Counted from the first letter of the stretch, positions 9,344 through 20,008 are shown. The stretch: 55,039 nucleotides of DNA from Pseudomonadota bacterium (GCA_963205175.1 CAUJIW010000144.1:1-55039); one strand, 5' to 3'. The notes: generated from the sequence alone by a model not told the origin. Made by a program: numbers and translations.

Positions 9344-9496
9344 CAAATCGGCCTATATCAGTTCAGAATCGGTCCGTCATGCGTCGTCGCGCCGCAGGCG
9401 CGATGGCCTATCCCCGGTGCCGACGGGGGCCGCTTCGCCTGGCTGCCGGTTCCCGCTATACTGCCGCCATCACGCCAACGGACACGGGGGGCGGTG

Positions 9497-10132
9497 ATGT
9501 TTCATGATCGTAGGGACGCCGGCGAACGGCTGGCGACAAGGCTGACAGGTTACCGCGACGTCCGCCCGCTGGTGCTGGCGCTGCCGCGCGGTGGCGTGCC
9601 GGTGGCGGTGCCCGTTGCCCGCGCACTCGCCGCCCCGCTCGATCTGCTGCTGGTGCGCAAGATCGGCGTCCCCTGGCACCCGGAGCTGGCGATGGGGGCG
9701 GTGGTCGATGGCGCCCGCCCGCAGGTGGTATGGAACCCGACGGTGATGACACAGGCGGCGTTGACGTCCGCCGAGCGGGAACCACTGGTGGCGCGGGAGC
9801 TGGCGGAACTGGAGCGCCGGCGGCAGGTCTATCGCGGCGCCCGGACGCCCCCGGCGATTGGCGGCCGCACCGTCATTGTCGTCGACGACGGTATCGCCAC
9901 CGGCACCACCATGCGGGCGGCGCTGGAGGCCCTGCGACGCCAGATGCCGGCGGCTCTCGTGCTGGCGGTGCCGGTGGCCGCCGCCGAGGCGCTGGCCCTG
10001 CTGCGCCCGCTGGTGGATGACGTCGTCTGCCTGGAAACGCCGCGCGATTTCCTGGGCGTCTCCCAGGTCTATGATAGCTTCCCCCAGCTCACCGATGCCG
10101 AGGTGACGGCGCTGCTGGCAGCGTTCGGGTAG
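9497..10132 (+). CDS. phosphoribosyltransferase family protein
   Basis: A 211-residue protein with the type I phosphoribosyltransferase fold. The PRPP-binding loop is VIVVDDGIATGTTM near the middle. The N-terminal FHDRRDAGERLA and LALPRGGVPVA motifs mark the subgroup of stand-alone phosphoribosyltransferases of the Rv0571c type, often near stress or dormancy genes. The substrate base is unknown. I chose the ATG at 9497 over the GTG at 9494 because the upstream G-run is better spaced. It stands alone between the divergent DUF2946 gene and the nuclease gene. Confidence 0.85.
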   Translation: MFHDRRDAGERLATRLTGYRDVRPLVLALPRGGVPVAVPVARALAAPLDLLLVRKIGVPWHPELAMGAVVDGARPQVVWNPTVMTQAALTSAEREPLVARELAELERRRQVYRGARTPPAIGGRTVIVVDDGIATGTTMRAALEALRRQMPAALVLAVPVAAAEALALLRPLVDDVVCLETPRDFLGVSQVYDSFPQLTDAEVTALLAAFG

Positions 10133-10150
10133 CGGTCACCAAGGAGGAGA

Positions 10151-10168
10151 CTCAGCCGACCAGCGCGC
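10151..10168 (+). repeat. 18-bp direct repeat, left copy
   Basis: CTCAGCCGACCAGCGCGC, identical to 10760-10777. The right copy covers the last codons and stop of the Crp/Fnr gene; this left copy is non-coding. Together they bracket the thermonuclease segment. Confidence 0.8.
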
Positions 10169-10268
10169 CAGTTTACCTCATCCTTAACCTCGCACCGGGC
10201 AGTGTCCCGTCGTGATGACCCGCGTTCTCGGGAACGCTGTCAGGCAACGATGAGGAGGCGCCCGGACG

Positions 10269-10748
10269 ATGGCTTTCCGGCAACGAGATTGGCAACGAGC
10301 ACTGCCGACGTGGAACGAAGCCCGTCTGGTGCTGCTGGCTGGCTTGCTGGGCGGCCTTTCCCTGCTCAAGCTACTCGATGACGAGGCCAGCTCTGGCCCT
10401 ACCCGCACAGCGGTAACGCCGCCCGGCGATCTCACCTGCAGCCGGCCGAGGGTGATTGACGGCGATACGATCAACTGCGGTTCACGGCGCGTTCGCCTTG
10501 CCGGCATCGACGCACCGGAAATGCCGGGCCATTGCCGTCCGGGCCGCCAGTGCACGCCCGGTGATCCCGATGCGTCACGCCGGCATCTCGACCGTCTGGT
10601 GGTGGCACCACTCAGTTGCACCACTGTCGACACCGACGTCTATGGCCGGACGGTGGCGCGCTGCACCACGGCTCGCGGTATCGACCTGTCCTGCGCCATG
10701 ATCGACTCGGGACATGCCGTCGCGCGATACGGCCCGTTATACTGTTGA
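10269..10748 (+). CDS. membrane-anchored or secreted thermonuclease (SNase-like)
   Basis: A 159-residue protein. A hydrophobic segment near residues 18-36 should anchor or export it. A staphylococcal nuclease-like domain follows: RVIDGDTINC (61-70), RVRLAGIDAPE with R76 and E84, and TDVYGRTVAR with R127, which match the catalytic Arg/Glu/Arg set of the family. Several extra cysteines suggest disulfides, in keeping with export. GAGGAGG lies about 11 bp before the ATG. The gene and its flanks are enclosed by an 18-bp direct repeat, so the segment may have been inserted or duplicated here. Confidence 0.8.
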   Translation: MAFRQRDWQRALPTWNEARLVLLAGLLGGLSLLKLLDDEASSGPTRTAVTPPGDLTCSRPRVIDGDTINCGSRRVRLAGIDAPEMPGHCRPGRQCTPGDPDASRRHLDRLVVAPLSCTTVDTDVYGRTVARCTTARGIDLSCAMIDSGHAVARYGPLYC

Positions 10749-10759
10749 ACGCCGCGCGG

Positions 10760-10777
10760 CTCAGCCGACCAGCGCGC
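10760..10777 (+). repeat. 18-bp direct repeat, right copy
   Basis: Second copy of CTCAGCCGACCAGCGCGC. Here it contains the final codons (ALVG, stop) of the minus-strand Crp/Fnr regulator gene, so this copy is probably the original. Confidence 0.8.
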
Positions 10778-11447
10778 GCAGGGCACCCCGGCTCAGCACC
10801 TCGACATGCCGCGAGGTGCGCAAGGCGATGGTGCCGGCCTTGTCGAACTGGCTTAGCGTCCGCGACACCGTCTCGATGGTGAGGCCGAGATAGTCGGCGA
10901 TGTCGTTGCGCGACATCGGCAACGCCACATGCGCGCCACTGCCCAGCCGTCCCTGCAGATCGAGCAGGAAGGCCGCCACCCGTTCATGCGCGCACTGACG
11001 GCCCAGCAGCAACATGTGGGCCCGTGCCGCCTCCAGCTGACCCGCCGCCATCACCCACAGCCGCCGCGCCACCTCGGCGTCGCGCTCGGCGAGGCCGTTG
11101 AGCGTGCGGCGCTTGGCCACCGCCAGCACGGAGTCGCAGACCGCCTCGGCCGTGAGAGAATAATTCTCGCCCAGTTCGAGGCCGAACACATCGCCCGGCA
11201 ACAGGAAGGCGCAGATCTGGCGACGGCCATCCTGGGTGATCTTGTAGGTCCGCACCGCGCCGCTGACGACGGCATAAAGATGGTCCGCAGGCTCACCCTC
11301 GCCGAAGACCTCGGTATCGCGCGCCGTCATCGAGCACACGCCCATCAGCCGGATACCGGCGAACGACACCTCGCCGACGCCGCCATGGCGATCCGGGATC
11401 ATCGGCATGACCGGCCGGGCGGCGATGCTGTGAACATGCTGCAACAT
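10761..11447 (-). CDS. Crp/Fnr family transcriptional regulator, FixK-like
   Basis: A 228-residue regulator: an N-terminal cyclic-nucleotide-binding-like beta roll and dimerisation helix, then a C-terminal winged helix. The recognition helix has E-T-V-S-R, the ExxSR pattern of Fnr/FixK proteins that read TTGAT half-sites. The N-terminus lacks the three-cysteine cluster of oxygen-sensing Fnr, so it cannot carry the classical 4Fe-4S centre and fits the FixK branch, which is controlled by FixLJ at the level of transcription. The ATG at 11447 has AGGGAAG upstream; a longer reading to 11507 has no such site. It is divergent from fixL. FNR/FixK-type boxes at 13952 and 16906-16968 are likely targets. 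Confidence 0.88.
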   Translation of the reverse strand: MLQHVHSIAARPVMPMIPDRHGGVGEVSFAGIRLMGVCSMTARDTEVFGEGEPADHLYAVVSGAVRTYKITQDGRRQICAFLLPGDVFGLELGENYSLTAEAVCDSVLAVAKRRTLNGLAERDAEVARRLWVMAAGQLEAARAHMLLLGRQCAHERVAAFLLDLQGRLGSGAHVALPMSRNDIADYLGLTIETVSRTLSQFDKAGTIALRTSRHVEVLSRGALRALVG

Positions 11448-11486
11448 GATGGCTTCCCTGTATGAACCGTGCTTGTTGTCGCAAGA

Positions 11487-11532
11487 CTTAGGGGTATCCG
11501 CCGGCACGGGAAATTCCGCTCATTCCCCTAAG
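11487..11532. promoter_or_regulatory. inverted repeat between the fixK-like gene and fixL, candidate operator
   Basis: CTTAGGGG (11487-11494) and CCCCTAAG (11525-11532) are exact inverted copies 30 bp apart in the divergent intergenic region; the right arm also lies in the near-palindrome TTCCCCTAAGGGAA. A FixJ or autoregulatory site is plausible from position. I cannot match it to a known consensus. Confidence 0.4.
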
Positions 11533-11704
11533 GGAAACCCCGTAGGCCGCGAGCGCGCGCCGGCGCGCCAGGCGATGCGCCGCATTCGCTGCCGCGCCCC
11601 GTTGCTTGGCAAGATTCCATGAATACTATAACAGTCCGAATTGCGTTTCGTCCGGCGTCTGCAACCGCCGGGGCCAACGGCCGGACCAGCGGCGACGGGG
11701 GGAC

Positions 11705-13228
11705 ATGACCAGCTTAGCAGACACCCGCCCCGCCTCCGGCGCCCTTCCGTCACCTTCGGCGCGCCCGTCCAGGGCGCTCCTGCGCTACGGCGTCACGACG
11801 ATGGCGATCGCGGCCGGAGTCGCCGCCTGGGGTCTGCTCGCCCCCTACATGCCCTCGCAGGCCGCCTACCTGTTCTTCACGCCGGCACTGGTGATCGCCG
11901 CCGCGCTGGGCGGCATCGGCCACGTGGTGCTGGCGATCGCGCTCGGGCTGGCGTTCGGGGGCGCGAGCAGCATCAAGGGCGCCCCGCCGGACTGGCACGA
12001 CGGCCTGGCGGCGCTCGCCTTCGTGGTCACCGGCGCGGTGGCGGCATGGTGCGGCGCCCGGCTGGCCGAGGCCCGCGCCGAAGCCGAGGCCAACACCCGC
12101 GATCTGCTGACCCGTGAGGCTCACCTGCGCTCGATTCTCGCCACCATCCCCGAGGCGATGGTGGTCATCGACGAACAGGGCATCATCCAGTCGTTCAGCA
12201 CCACCGCCGAGCGGCTGTTCGGCTACACCGCCGACGAGGCGATCGGCCGCAATGTCAGCATCCTGATGCCCGTACCCGACCGCGACCGCCACGACTCCTA
12301 TCTTGCCCGTTACATCGCCACCAGCGAACGGCGGATCATCGGCATCGGCCGGGTGGTGATCGGCGAACGGCGCGACGGTTCCACCTTTCCGATGGAGCTG
12401 GCGGTGGGGGAGATGAAGTCGGGCGAGCGGCGCTTCTTCACCGGCTTCATCCGCGACCTTTCCGAACGGCAGGAAACCGAGGCGCGGCTGCAGGAGCTGC
12501 AATCGGAACTGATCCACATGTCGCGGCTGACCGCCATGGGCCAGATGGCCTCGACACTGGCCCACGAGGTCAACCAGCCGCTGTCCGCCATCGCCAACTA
12601 CCTCAAGGGGTCGCGCCGGCTGCTGGAACATGAGCAAGGCGAGCAGGCGACCATCCTGCGCGAGGCGATCGACCATGCCGCCGACCAGGCGCTGCGGGCC
12701 GGCCAGATCATCCGCCGGCTGCGCGAATTCGTGGCGCGCGGGGAGAGTGACCGGCGGATCGAAAGCCTGTCCAAGCTGATCCAGGAGGCCAGTGCCCTGG
12801 CGCTGGTGGGTGCCAAGGAACATGGCGTGCAGGTACGCTTCCAGCTTGATGCCCGGCTCGATACCGTGCTGGCGGACCGGGTGCAGATCCAGCAGGTGCT
12901 GCTCAACCTGATGCGCAACGCGCTGGAGGCGATGGAGAATGCGCCGCGCCGAGAACTGATGATCCGTGCCGGCGCCCATGGCGATGACATGGTGGCGATT
13001 TCGGTGATCGACAGCGGCGAGGGCCTGGCCGTCGATGTCGCCGAGCAGCTGTTCCAGCCCTTTGTCACCACCAAGCGACAGGGCATGGGGGTCGGGCTTT
13101 CCATATCCCGCACCATCATCGAGGCCCATGGCGGCCAGATCTGGGCGACGCCGGCGCCGGCCGGCGGCACCACCTTCACCTTTACCCTGCGTGTCGTGAA
13201 CGAGAAGGAACTGGACGATGTCGAATGA
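11705..13228 (+). CDS. fixL: oxygen sensor histidine kinase FixL
   Basis: A 507-residue membrane kinase. Residues about 20-115 hold a DUF4118-like membrane module. A PAS domain (about 135-255) follows, then HisKA with the H-box [16 protein letters not shown] (phospho-His H287), and a HATPase domain with DSGEG and GMGVGLS. The PAS domain matches FixL closely: RHDSY supplies the heme-iron histidine (H196, equal to H200 of Bradyrhizobium FixL), and GIGR supplies R216 (equal to R220, which contacts bound oxygen). Residue 210, equal to H214, is Arg. The protein should be active at low oxygen and phosphorylate FixJ. The start at 11705 follows a G-rich Shine-Dalgarno. It overlaps fixJ by 11 bp. Confidence 0.93.
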   Translation: MTSLADTRPASGALPSPSARPSRALLRYGVTTMAIAAGVAAWGLLAPYMPSQAAYLFFTPALVIAAALGGIGHVVLAIALGLAFGGASSIKGAPPDWHDGLAALAFVVTGAVAAWCGARLAEARAEAEANTRDLLTREAHLRSILATIPEAMVVIDEQGIIQSFSTTAERLFGYTADEAIGRNVSILMPVPDRDRHDSYLARYIATSERRIIGIGRVVIGERRDGSTFPMELAVGEMKSGERRFFTGFIRDLSERQETEARLQELQSELIHMSRLTAMGQMASTLAHEVNQPLSAIANYLKGSRRLLEHEQGEQATILREAIDHAADQALRAGQIIRRLREFVARGESDRRIESLSKLIQEASALALVGAKEHGVQVRFQLDARLDTVLADRVQIQQVLLNLMRNALEAMENAPRRELMIRAGAHGDDMVAISVIDSGEGLAVDVAEQLFQPFVTTKRQGMGVGLSISRTIIEAHGGQIWATPAPAGGTTFTFTLRVVNEKELDDVE

Positions 13229-13868
13229 CGCCGCCGACGCTGCCCTGGTGCATGTGATCGACGACGACCAGGCCGTCCGCGACTCGCTGGCCTTCCTGCT
13301 GCGCACCGCCGGACTGGCCTGCCGCCTCTACCCCTCGGCCAGCCATTTCCTCGATACGCTGGACGAGGTTGGCGGCGGCTGTGTCATTACCGACGTGCGG
13401 ATGCCGGAAGTGGACGGCCTGGAACTGCTGCGCCAACTCCAGGGGCGCGGCTTCCTGCTGCCGGTGATCGTCATCACCGGTCACGGTGACGTGCCGCTGG
13501 CGGTGTCGGCGATGAAGGCCGGCGCCGCTGATTTCATTGAAAAGCCGTTCGATGACGACCTGCTGCTGTCGGCGGTACGCAACGCGCTCAACCGGCAGGA
13601 GCGCCTCAGCCGGCAGGACGCGGCGCGCGCCGAGGTGCAGGCCAAGCTCGCCGGCCTGTCGACGCGCGAGCAGCAGGTGTTGCGCGGGCTGGTGCTCGGT
13701 CAGCCGAACAAGATCATCGCCTTCGACCTCGGCATCAGTCCGCGCACGGTGGAAATCTACCGCGCCAACGTGATGACCAAGATGCAGGCCGGCAGCCTGT
13801 CCGATCTGGTGCGCATGGCGATGGCCGTCGACCTGCTGCAGGACGCCGCCTCGCCCGACCTGTCCTGA
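13218..13868 (+). CDS. fixJ: response regulator FixJ
   Basis: A 216-residue two-domain regulator. The receiver domain has acidic residues D15-D17, phospho-acceptor D59 in [13 protein letters not shown] residues in VITGHGD and EKPF, and then a LuxR-type helix-turn-helix ([30 protein letters not shown]). FixJ is phosphorylated by FixL under low oxygen and activates fixK-type promoters. The start lies inside the end of fixL, so the two are translationally coupled. Its stop codon lies in the first unit of a 17-bp tandem repeat. Confidence 0.93.
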   Translation: MSNDAADAALVHVIDDDQAVRDSLAFLLRTAGLACRLYPSASHFLDTLDEVGGGCVITDVRMPEVDGLELLRQLQGRGFLLPVIVITGHGDVPLAVSAMKAGAADFIEKPFDDDLLLSAVRNALNRQERLSRQDAARAEVQAKLAGLSTREQQVLRGLVLGQPNKIIAFDLGISPRTVEIYRANVMTKMQAGSLSDLVRMAMAVDLLQDAASPDLS

Positions 13869-13906
13869 CCATTGAACGGCCCTGACCATTGAACGGCCCT
13901 GACCAT
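13864..13906 (+). repeat. 17-bp tandem repeat at the fixJ stop codon
   Basis: Two perfect copies of CCTGACCATTGAACGGC (13864-13880, 13881-13897) and a 9-base partial third copy (13898-13906). The fixJ TGA lies in the first copy. Confidence 0.9.
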
Positions 13907-13951
13907 CGGCCCGGACGCCCCTTCCCGGCCTGCGCCGAAGCAGCGCCGTGA

Positions 13952-13965
13952 TTGCGCCATGTCAA
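13952..13965 (+). promoter_or_regulatory. FNR/FixK-type box upstream of the orphan receiver gene
   Basis: TTGCGCCATGTCAA fits the FixK pattern TTG(A/C)-N6-(T/G)CAA. Its centre lies about 83 bp before the ATG at 14042, a workable position for activation of the receiver-ppsA unit by the nearby FixK-like regulator. Confidence 0.55.
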
Positions 13966-14041
13966 CACCCGCCGGCGCGGTTCATGCTTTGCTGTGACCT
14001 TGATGGAATCGGCATCGCGACGGCGTGGATCGAGTTGGTTG

Positions 14042-14440
14042 ATGAACATGGATGGTCTCCCCCGCCACAAGTCAGTGGTTTATGTCGTCGACGACGACAG
14101 CGCGGTGCGGGACTCGCTAAAGTTCTCGCTGGAGCTTGAGGGCTATCGCGTCGTCACCTGCGCCGGGGGCGCCGAGATGCTGGCCGTGCCCGCGCTCGCC
14201 GCCGAGGGATGCCTGGTGCTCGACTATCACCTGCATGACATGAACGGGCTGGATTTGCTCGAAATCCTCCGCACCCGTCACGTTGCGCTGCCGGCCATCC
14301 TCGTCACCTCGCACCCGCAGGTCGCCGTGCGTCGTCGTGCCGAGGCCAAGGGCGTGCCCATCGTCGAGAAGCCGTTGCTCGGCAATGCCCTGATGGACTG
14401 CATCCAGCGGGCGATGACCACGCCGCAACCCGCCGCCTGA
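14042..14440 (+). CDS. single-domain response regulator (receiver only)
   Basis: A 132-residue stand-alone receiver domain: acidic pocket VVDDD (16-19), phospho-acceptor D61 in CLVLDYHLHDMNG, a Thr/Ser residue in LVTSHP, and lysine in VEKPL. There is no output domain. Its similarity to the FixJ receiver and its place just after fixLJ suggest that it competes with FixJ for phosphate from FixL or relays the signal elsewhere. The ATG at 14042 restores the usual receiver start; the ORF extends further upstream without homology. A FixK-type box lies upstream. Confidence 0.85.
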   Translation: MNMDGLPRHKSVVYVVDDDSAVRDSLKFSLELEGYRVVTCAGGAEMLAVPALAAEGCLVLDYHLHDMNGLDLLEILRTRHVALPAILVTSHPQVAVRRRAEAKGVPIVEKPLLGNALMDCIQRAMTTPQPAA

Positions 14441-14484
14441 ACCGGACCCGCGCCACGACAGGCCAGACCCGCAAAGGACACCCC

Positions 14485-16905
<2,421 letters not shown>

Positions 16906-16919
16906 TTGATCCGGATCAA
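16906..16919. promoter_or_regulatory. perfect FNR box in the ppsA 3' intergenic gap
   Basis: TTGATCCGGATCAA is an exact palindrome matching the FNR consensus TTGAT-N4-ATCAA. It begins on the base after the ppsA stop codon. The next gene is convergent, so no annotated gene starts near it. Confidence 0.7.
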
Positions 16920-16936
16920 CGCCAGCCCGCGCCCCC

Positions 16937-16950
16937 TTGCGTTGGGTCAA
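16937..16950. promoter_or_regulatory. FixK-type box 2 in the ppsA 3' gap
   Basis: TTGCGTTGGGTCAA fits TTG(A/C)-N6-(T/G)CAA and has the same half-sites as the box at 13952. It lies 31 bp (centre to centre) after the perfect FNR box. Confidence 0.5.
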
Positions 16951-16954
16951 CGGC

Positions 16955-16968
16955 TTGATCGAGATCAG
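16955..16968. promoter_or_regulatory. FNR-type box 3 in the ppsA 3' gap
   Basis: TTGATCGAGATCAG matches the FNR consensus except for the last base. It lies 18 bp (centre to centre) after box 2 and 10 bp before the end of the convergent unknown gene. Confidence 0.55.
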
Positions 16969-16978
16969 GGACGCCGCG

Positions 16979-17401
16979 TCAGTCGAACGGCAGCGGATAG
17001 TCGGGCGGCAGGCCGAGCCAGAGTAGCGCCGACTCCGGCTTGCGGAACACCGCCCGTTCGATGTTGTCTGAATCCACCTCGGCGGCATAGATGCGGGCGA
17101 GGCCATGATTGAGGTCGTTGTCGACGAGAATTGCCGCCCGCGAGGGTCCGCGCCGCGCCGCGCCCGCGATGGTGGCCCGTGCCGCCCGCTTCAGATCCGT
17201 CATGGTCGGCGCCGCCGCAATGCCACGATAGTCGTGCAGCGAACACATCTCGGCCCGGAAATCGGGCCGGCTCAGCAGATCATCGAGGAAGACATGATAG
17301 CCATCGGCGGTCAGCGGCCGCAGCCAGCGCACGAAATAGCAGCCGACGGCGGGATCGATCCGTCGGATGTCGTGAATGGGCGTGTTCAGGGGCTCAGGCA
17401 T
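16979..17401 (-). CDS. unknown protein, alpha/beta domain, next to ppsA
   Basis: I do not recognise this 140-residue protein. It has no signal peptide or membrane segment. The pattern (strand, long amphipathic helix, strand, AAILVDNDLNHGLARIYAAE, then FRKPESALLWLGL at the end) resembles the SpoIIAA-like/STAS-type small alpha/beta fold in which the C-terminal helix is preceded by a short 'F.....AL.WL' segment. The ATG at 17401 is chosen; a TTG at 17416 is the alternative. It is 78 bp downstream of another unknown gene on the same strand and converges on ppsA across the gap with three FNR/FixK boxes. Confidence 0.6.
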   Translation of the reverse strand: MPEPLNTPIHDIRRIDPAVGCYFVRWLRPLTADGYHVFLDDLLSRPDFRAEMCSLHDYRGIAAAPTMTDLKRAARATIAGAARRGPSRAAILVDNDLNHGLARIYAAEVDSDNIERAVFRKPESALLWLGLPPDYPLPFD

Positions 17402-17479
17402 GGCGCGCTCGCGCAACCGAAGGGAGAATATCCTGGACGTTATGCCACATCATGGCCGCGAGCGCCTTGATCTAGCCCC

Positions 17480-17824
17480 TTAAATTCGCCGGTGCCGATC
17501 AAGACGGATGTTCAGCACCAGTTCGTGCCCGGCAATCACCAGCGACACCTCGGCCGTAGCCGGCACGCTGATGCCCAGCTTGTCGCTGTAGCGATGCATC
17601 AGCGCCACCGCCTCGTCGGCGGTGAAATTGTGGAAGTCCTCATAGTCGCCGCCCGAACCCGGCCGCGCGGCGGCCAGGCAGGTACGGCCCTTGTAGTCGT
17701 GGAAGCCCCGCACCCGTACATGTTCGCGCGAGCCGAAGAACTCCCCGGTCTGGATCAGCGCCTGGATCACGGCGTCGCGGATTTCCTCCGGCATGAAGTG
17801 GATATTGCGGGATTCATAGGCCAT
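17480..17824 (-). CDS. unknown 114-residue cytoplasmic protein
   Basis: A small soluble protein with no family that I recognise. It begins with an amphipathic helix (EEIRDAVIQALIQTG), has a central GFHDYKGRTCLAAARPG segment and FHNFTADEAVALMHRYSDKLG, and ends with two beta-like stretches. A good Shine-Dalgarno (GGGGAGGG) lies before the ATG at 17824. It probably forms a two-gene unit with the next gene. The position inside the FixLJ/ppsA block suggests a link to oxygen or redox response, by context only. Confidence 0.6.
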   Translation of the reverse strand: MAYESRNIHFMPEEIRDAVIQALIQTGEFFGSREHVRVRGFHDYKGRTCLAAARPGSGGDYEDFHNFTADEAVALMHRYSDKLGISVPATAEVSLVIAGHELVLNIRLDRHRRI

Positions 17825-17965
17825 TGAACCCTCCCCGGCGGCGCGATCGCCCTGCGTGGCGTCAGCCTAGTCTTTCCGCCGATCATGATGAAGGGTGGGT
17901 TAACAATGGCGCGCCGGCGGCGCAACGGCTTCCATCTCGCACGATCAGGCTCTAGGGTGCGCCCC

Positions 17966-18568
17966 ATGCCTGACCCCGAGTCCGCGTCCCCCCTGACCGT
18001 CACTGATCTGGCCTGCCGCCGAGGCGGCCGCCTGGTGTTCGCCGCACTGAGCTTCCGGCTGGCGGCGGGGCGGGCGCTGCTGGTCACCGGCCCCAACGGC
18101 GCCGGCAAGTCGAGCCTGCTCAAACTGCTGGCGGGCCTGCTCGCGCCCGCCGGCGGCACGCTGGAGCGCCCCGGGCACATCGCCTATCTCGGCCACGACA
18201 ATGCGCTGAAGGCCGTGCTCAGCGTTGAGGAGAACCTGCGCTTCTGGGCCGGGCTGTCGGGGGGGGCGGCCGTCGAGGACCGGCTGGCGCGCGCGCTTGA
18301 CGTCACCGGGCTCGCGGCCCTGGCCGACGTGCCGGCGCGGCTGTTGTCGGCCGGGCAGAAGCGGCGGGCGGGGCTGGCCCGGGTGCTGGCCTCCGGCGCG
18401 CCGCTGTGGCTGCTCGACGAGCCCACCGTCGGCCTCGACACCGCGTCCATCGACCGCCTCGGCCCGGCGTTCAGCGCCCATCTGGAGGGCGGCGGCATGA
18501 TCGTCGCCACCAGTCACGTGCCGTTGCCGCTGGGAGCACCGGAGCAGCTGGCGATGGGAGGCCGCTGA
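17966..18568 (+). CDS. ccmA: heme exporter ATP-binding protein CcmA
   Basis: The 200-residue ATPase of the CcmABCD complex, which releases holo-CcmE during cytochrome c maturation. Walker A is GPNGAGKS (42-49), the ABC signature LSAGQ (127-131), Walker B LWLLDEP (147-153). The ATG at 17966 gives the family length; the open frame extends to 17885 without homology. Its stop overlaps the ccmB start (ATGA-type, 1-bp shared). It is the first gene of the nine-gene ccm operon. Confidence 0.95.
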   Translation: MPDPESASPLTVTDLACRRGGRLVFAALSFRLAAGRALLVTGPNGAGKSSLLKLLAGLLAPAGGTLERPGHIAYLGHDNALKAVLSVEENLRFWAGLSGGAAVEDRLARALDVTGLAALADVPARLLSAGQKRRAGLARVLASGAPLWLLDEPTVGLDTASIDRLGPAFSAHLEGGGMIVATSHVPLPLGAPEQLAMGGR

Positions 18569-19212
18569 TGCTGCGACTGCTGACGCGCGAGTTGCGACTG
18601 GCCTGGGTCGAGCGCTCCGGCGGCGCCATCGCGCTGATCTTCTTCCTGATCGTTGTCAGCCTGTTCCCGTTCGCGGTCGGTCCGCAGCCGCAGGTGCTGG
18701 CGCGCATCGCCGCCGGCGTGGTGTGGGTGGCGGCCCTGCTGGCCTGCCTGCTCAGCCTGGAGCGGCTGTTCCAGCCCGACGCCGAGGACGGTACGCTGGA
18801 GCAGCTGGTGACCCACGGCCTGAGCTTCGAGGCGATCGCCACCGCCAAGATCATCGCCCACTGGCTGACCACCGCGCTGCCGCTGCTGCTGCTGACTCCG
18901 CTGGCCGCCATCCTGCTCAATGCGCCCGCCGCGAGCTGGGGCCTGCTGGCGGCGGGGCTGGCGCTTGGCACGCCGGCGCTGTCGGCGATCGGCGGCGTGG
19001 CGGCGGCGCTGACCGTCGGCCTGCGCCGGGGCGGTATCCTGATCAGCCTGCTGGTGTTGCCGCTGGCGGTACCGACCCTCATCTTCGGTGTCGGCCTGCT
19101 CGACCCGCTGGCCGGGGTGGCGGCGCTCAAGTGGCTGGCGGCGACCACCCTCGTCGCTTTGTCGGTGAGCCCATTCGCCGCAGCGGCCGGCCTGCGCGCC
19201 GCGCTCGAATGA
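18568..19212 (+). CDS. ccmB: heme exporter permease CcmB
   Basis: A 214-residue membrane protein with six predicted helices, the permease partner of CcmA. It begins MLRLLTRELRLAWVERSGG, typical of CcmB. The conserved block PDAEDGTLEQL follows the second helix. The start overlaps the ccmA stop by one base, indicating coupled translation. The length matches the family (about 220). Confidence 0.94.
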   Translation: MLRLLTRELRLAWVERSGGAIALIFFLIVVSLFPFAVGPQPQVLARIAAGVVWVAALLACLLSLERLFQPDAEDGTLEQLVTHGLSFEAIATAKIIAHWLTTALPLLLLTPLAAILLNAPAASWGLLAAGLALGTPALSAIGGVAAALTVGLRRGGILISLLVLPLAVPTLIFGVGLLDPLAGVAALKWLAATTLVALSVSPFAAAAGLRAALE

Positions 19213-19273
19213 TGTTATGGAAGCCGCCGAACTGGGATAAGAACCGCGTCACCACGCCAATCGAACGGAAACC

Positions 19274-20008
19274 ATGCACCGCTTCGCCAACCCCGCCCGC
19301 TTCCTGCGCCTCGCCCGCCTGATCCAGCCATGGACGGCGGCGGCGATGTTCGCCTGCTTCGGCGTCGGCCTGTATCTGGCGCTGGTCGCCAGTCCGATCG
19401 ACTACCTCCAGCGCGACACGGTGCGAATCATGTACATCCATGTGCCGGCGGCGTGGATGGCGATGCAGACCTACGCGGTGATCGCCGTCGCCAGTCTGGT
19501 CTCGATCGTCTGGCGTCACCCGCTGGCCGACGTGGCGGCCCGTGCCGCCGCCCCCATCGGCGTCGCGTTCACCGCCATCTGCCTGATCACCGGGTCGCTG
19601 TGGGGCAAGCCGACCTGGGGCACCTGGTGGGTGTGGGACGCGCGGCTGACCTCGGTGCTGGTGCTGCTGTTCATCTACATGGGTTACATGGCGCTGTGGT
19701 CGGCCTTCGACGACCGTCAGCGCGCCGCCCGCGCGGCCGCCGTGCTGGCGCTGGTGGGCGCCGTCAATCTGCCGATCATCAAGTTCTCGGTGGACTGGTG
19801 GAACACGCTGCATCAGCCGGCCAGCATCCTGCGCCGGGGCGGCCCGACCATCGACCCGTCGATGCTCAAGCCGCTCGCGGTCATGGGTCTGGCCTATCTT
19901 TTCTTCTTCATCACCGTGTTGCTGATGCGGATGCGCGCCGATCTGGCGGCGCAACGGCTGGAAGCCGCCGCCGAGCGGCGGGTGATGGCGCAGGAGGTGC
20001 CGGCATGA
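19274..20008 (+). CDS. ccmC: heme ABC transporter permease CcmC
   Basis: A 244-residue six-helix membrane protein. It presents heme to CcmE through the periplasmic tryptophan-rich WWD motif, visible as GTWWVWDARLTS near residue 118, with the flanking heme-ligand histidines in VPAAWM and NTLHQPAS regions. It follows ccmB after 61 bp, the largest gap in the operon. The stop overlaps the ccmD start by 4 bp (ATGA). Confidence 0.95.
   Translation: MHRFANPARFLRLARLIQPWTAAAMFACFGVGLYLALVASPIDYLQRDTVRIMYIHVPAAWMAMQTYAVIAVASLVSIVWRHPLADVAARAAAPIGVAFTAICLITGSLWGKPTWGTWWVWDARLTSVLVLLFIYMGYMALWSAFDDRQRAARAAAVLALVGAVNLPIIKFSVDWWNTLHQPASILRRGGPTIDPSMLKPLAVMGLAYLFFFITVLLMRMRADLAAQRLEAAAERRVMAQEVPA

Noticed and set aside
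8765..9420. Fur box in front of the iron-uptake genes
   Set aside because: I found only weak AT-rich stretches (near 9350-9370) that do not match the Fur palindrome.
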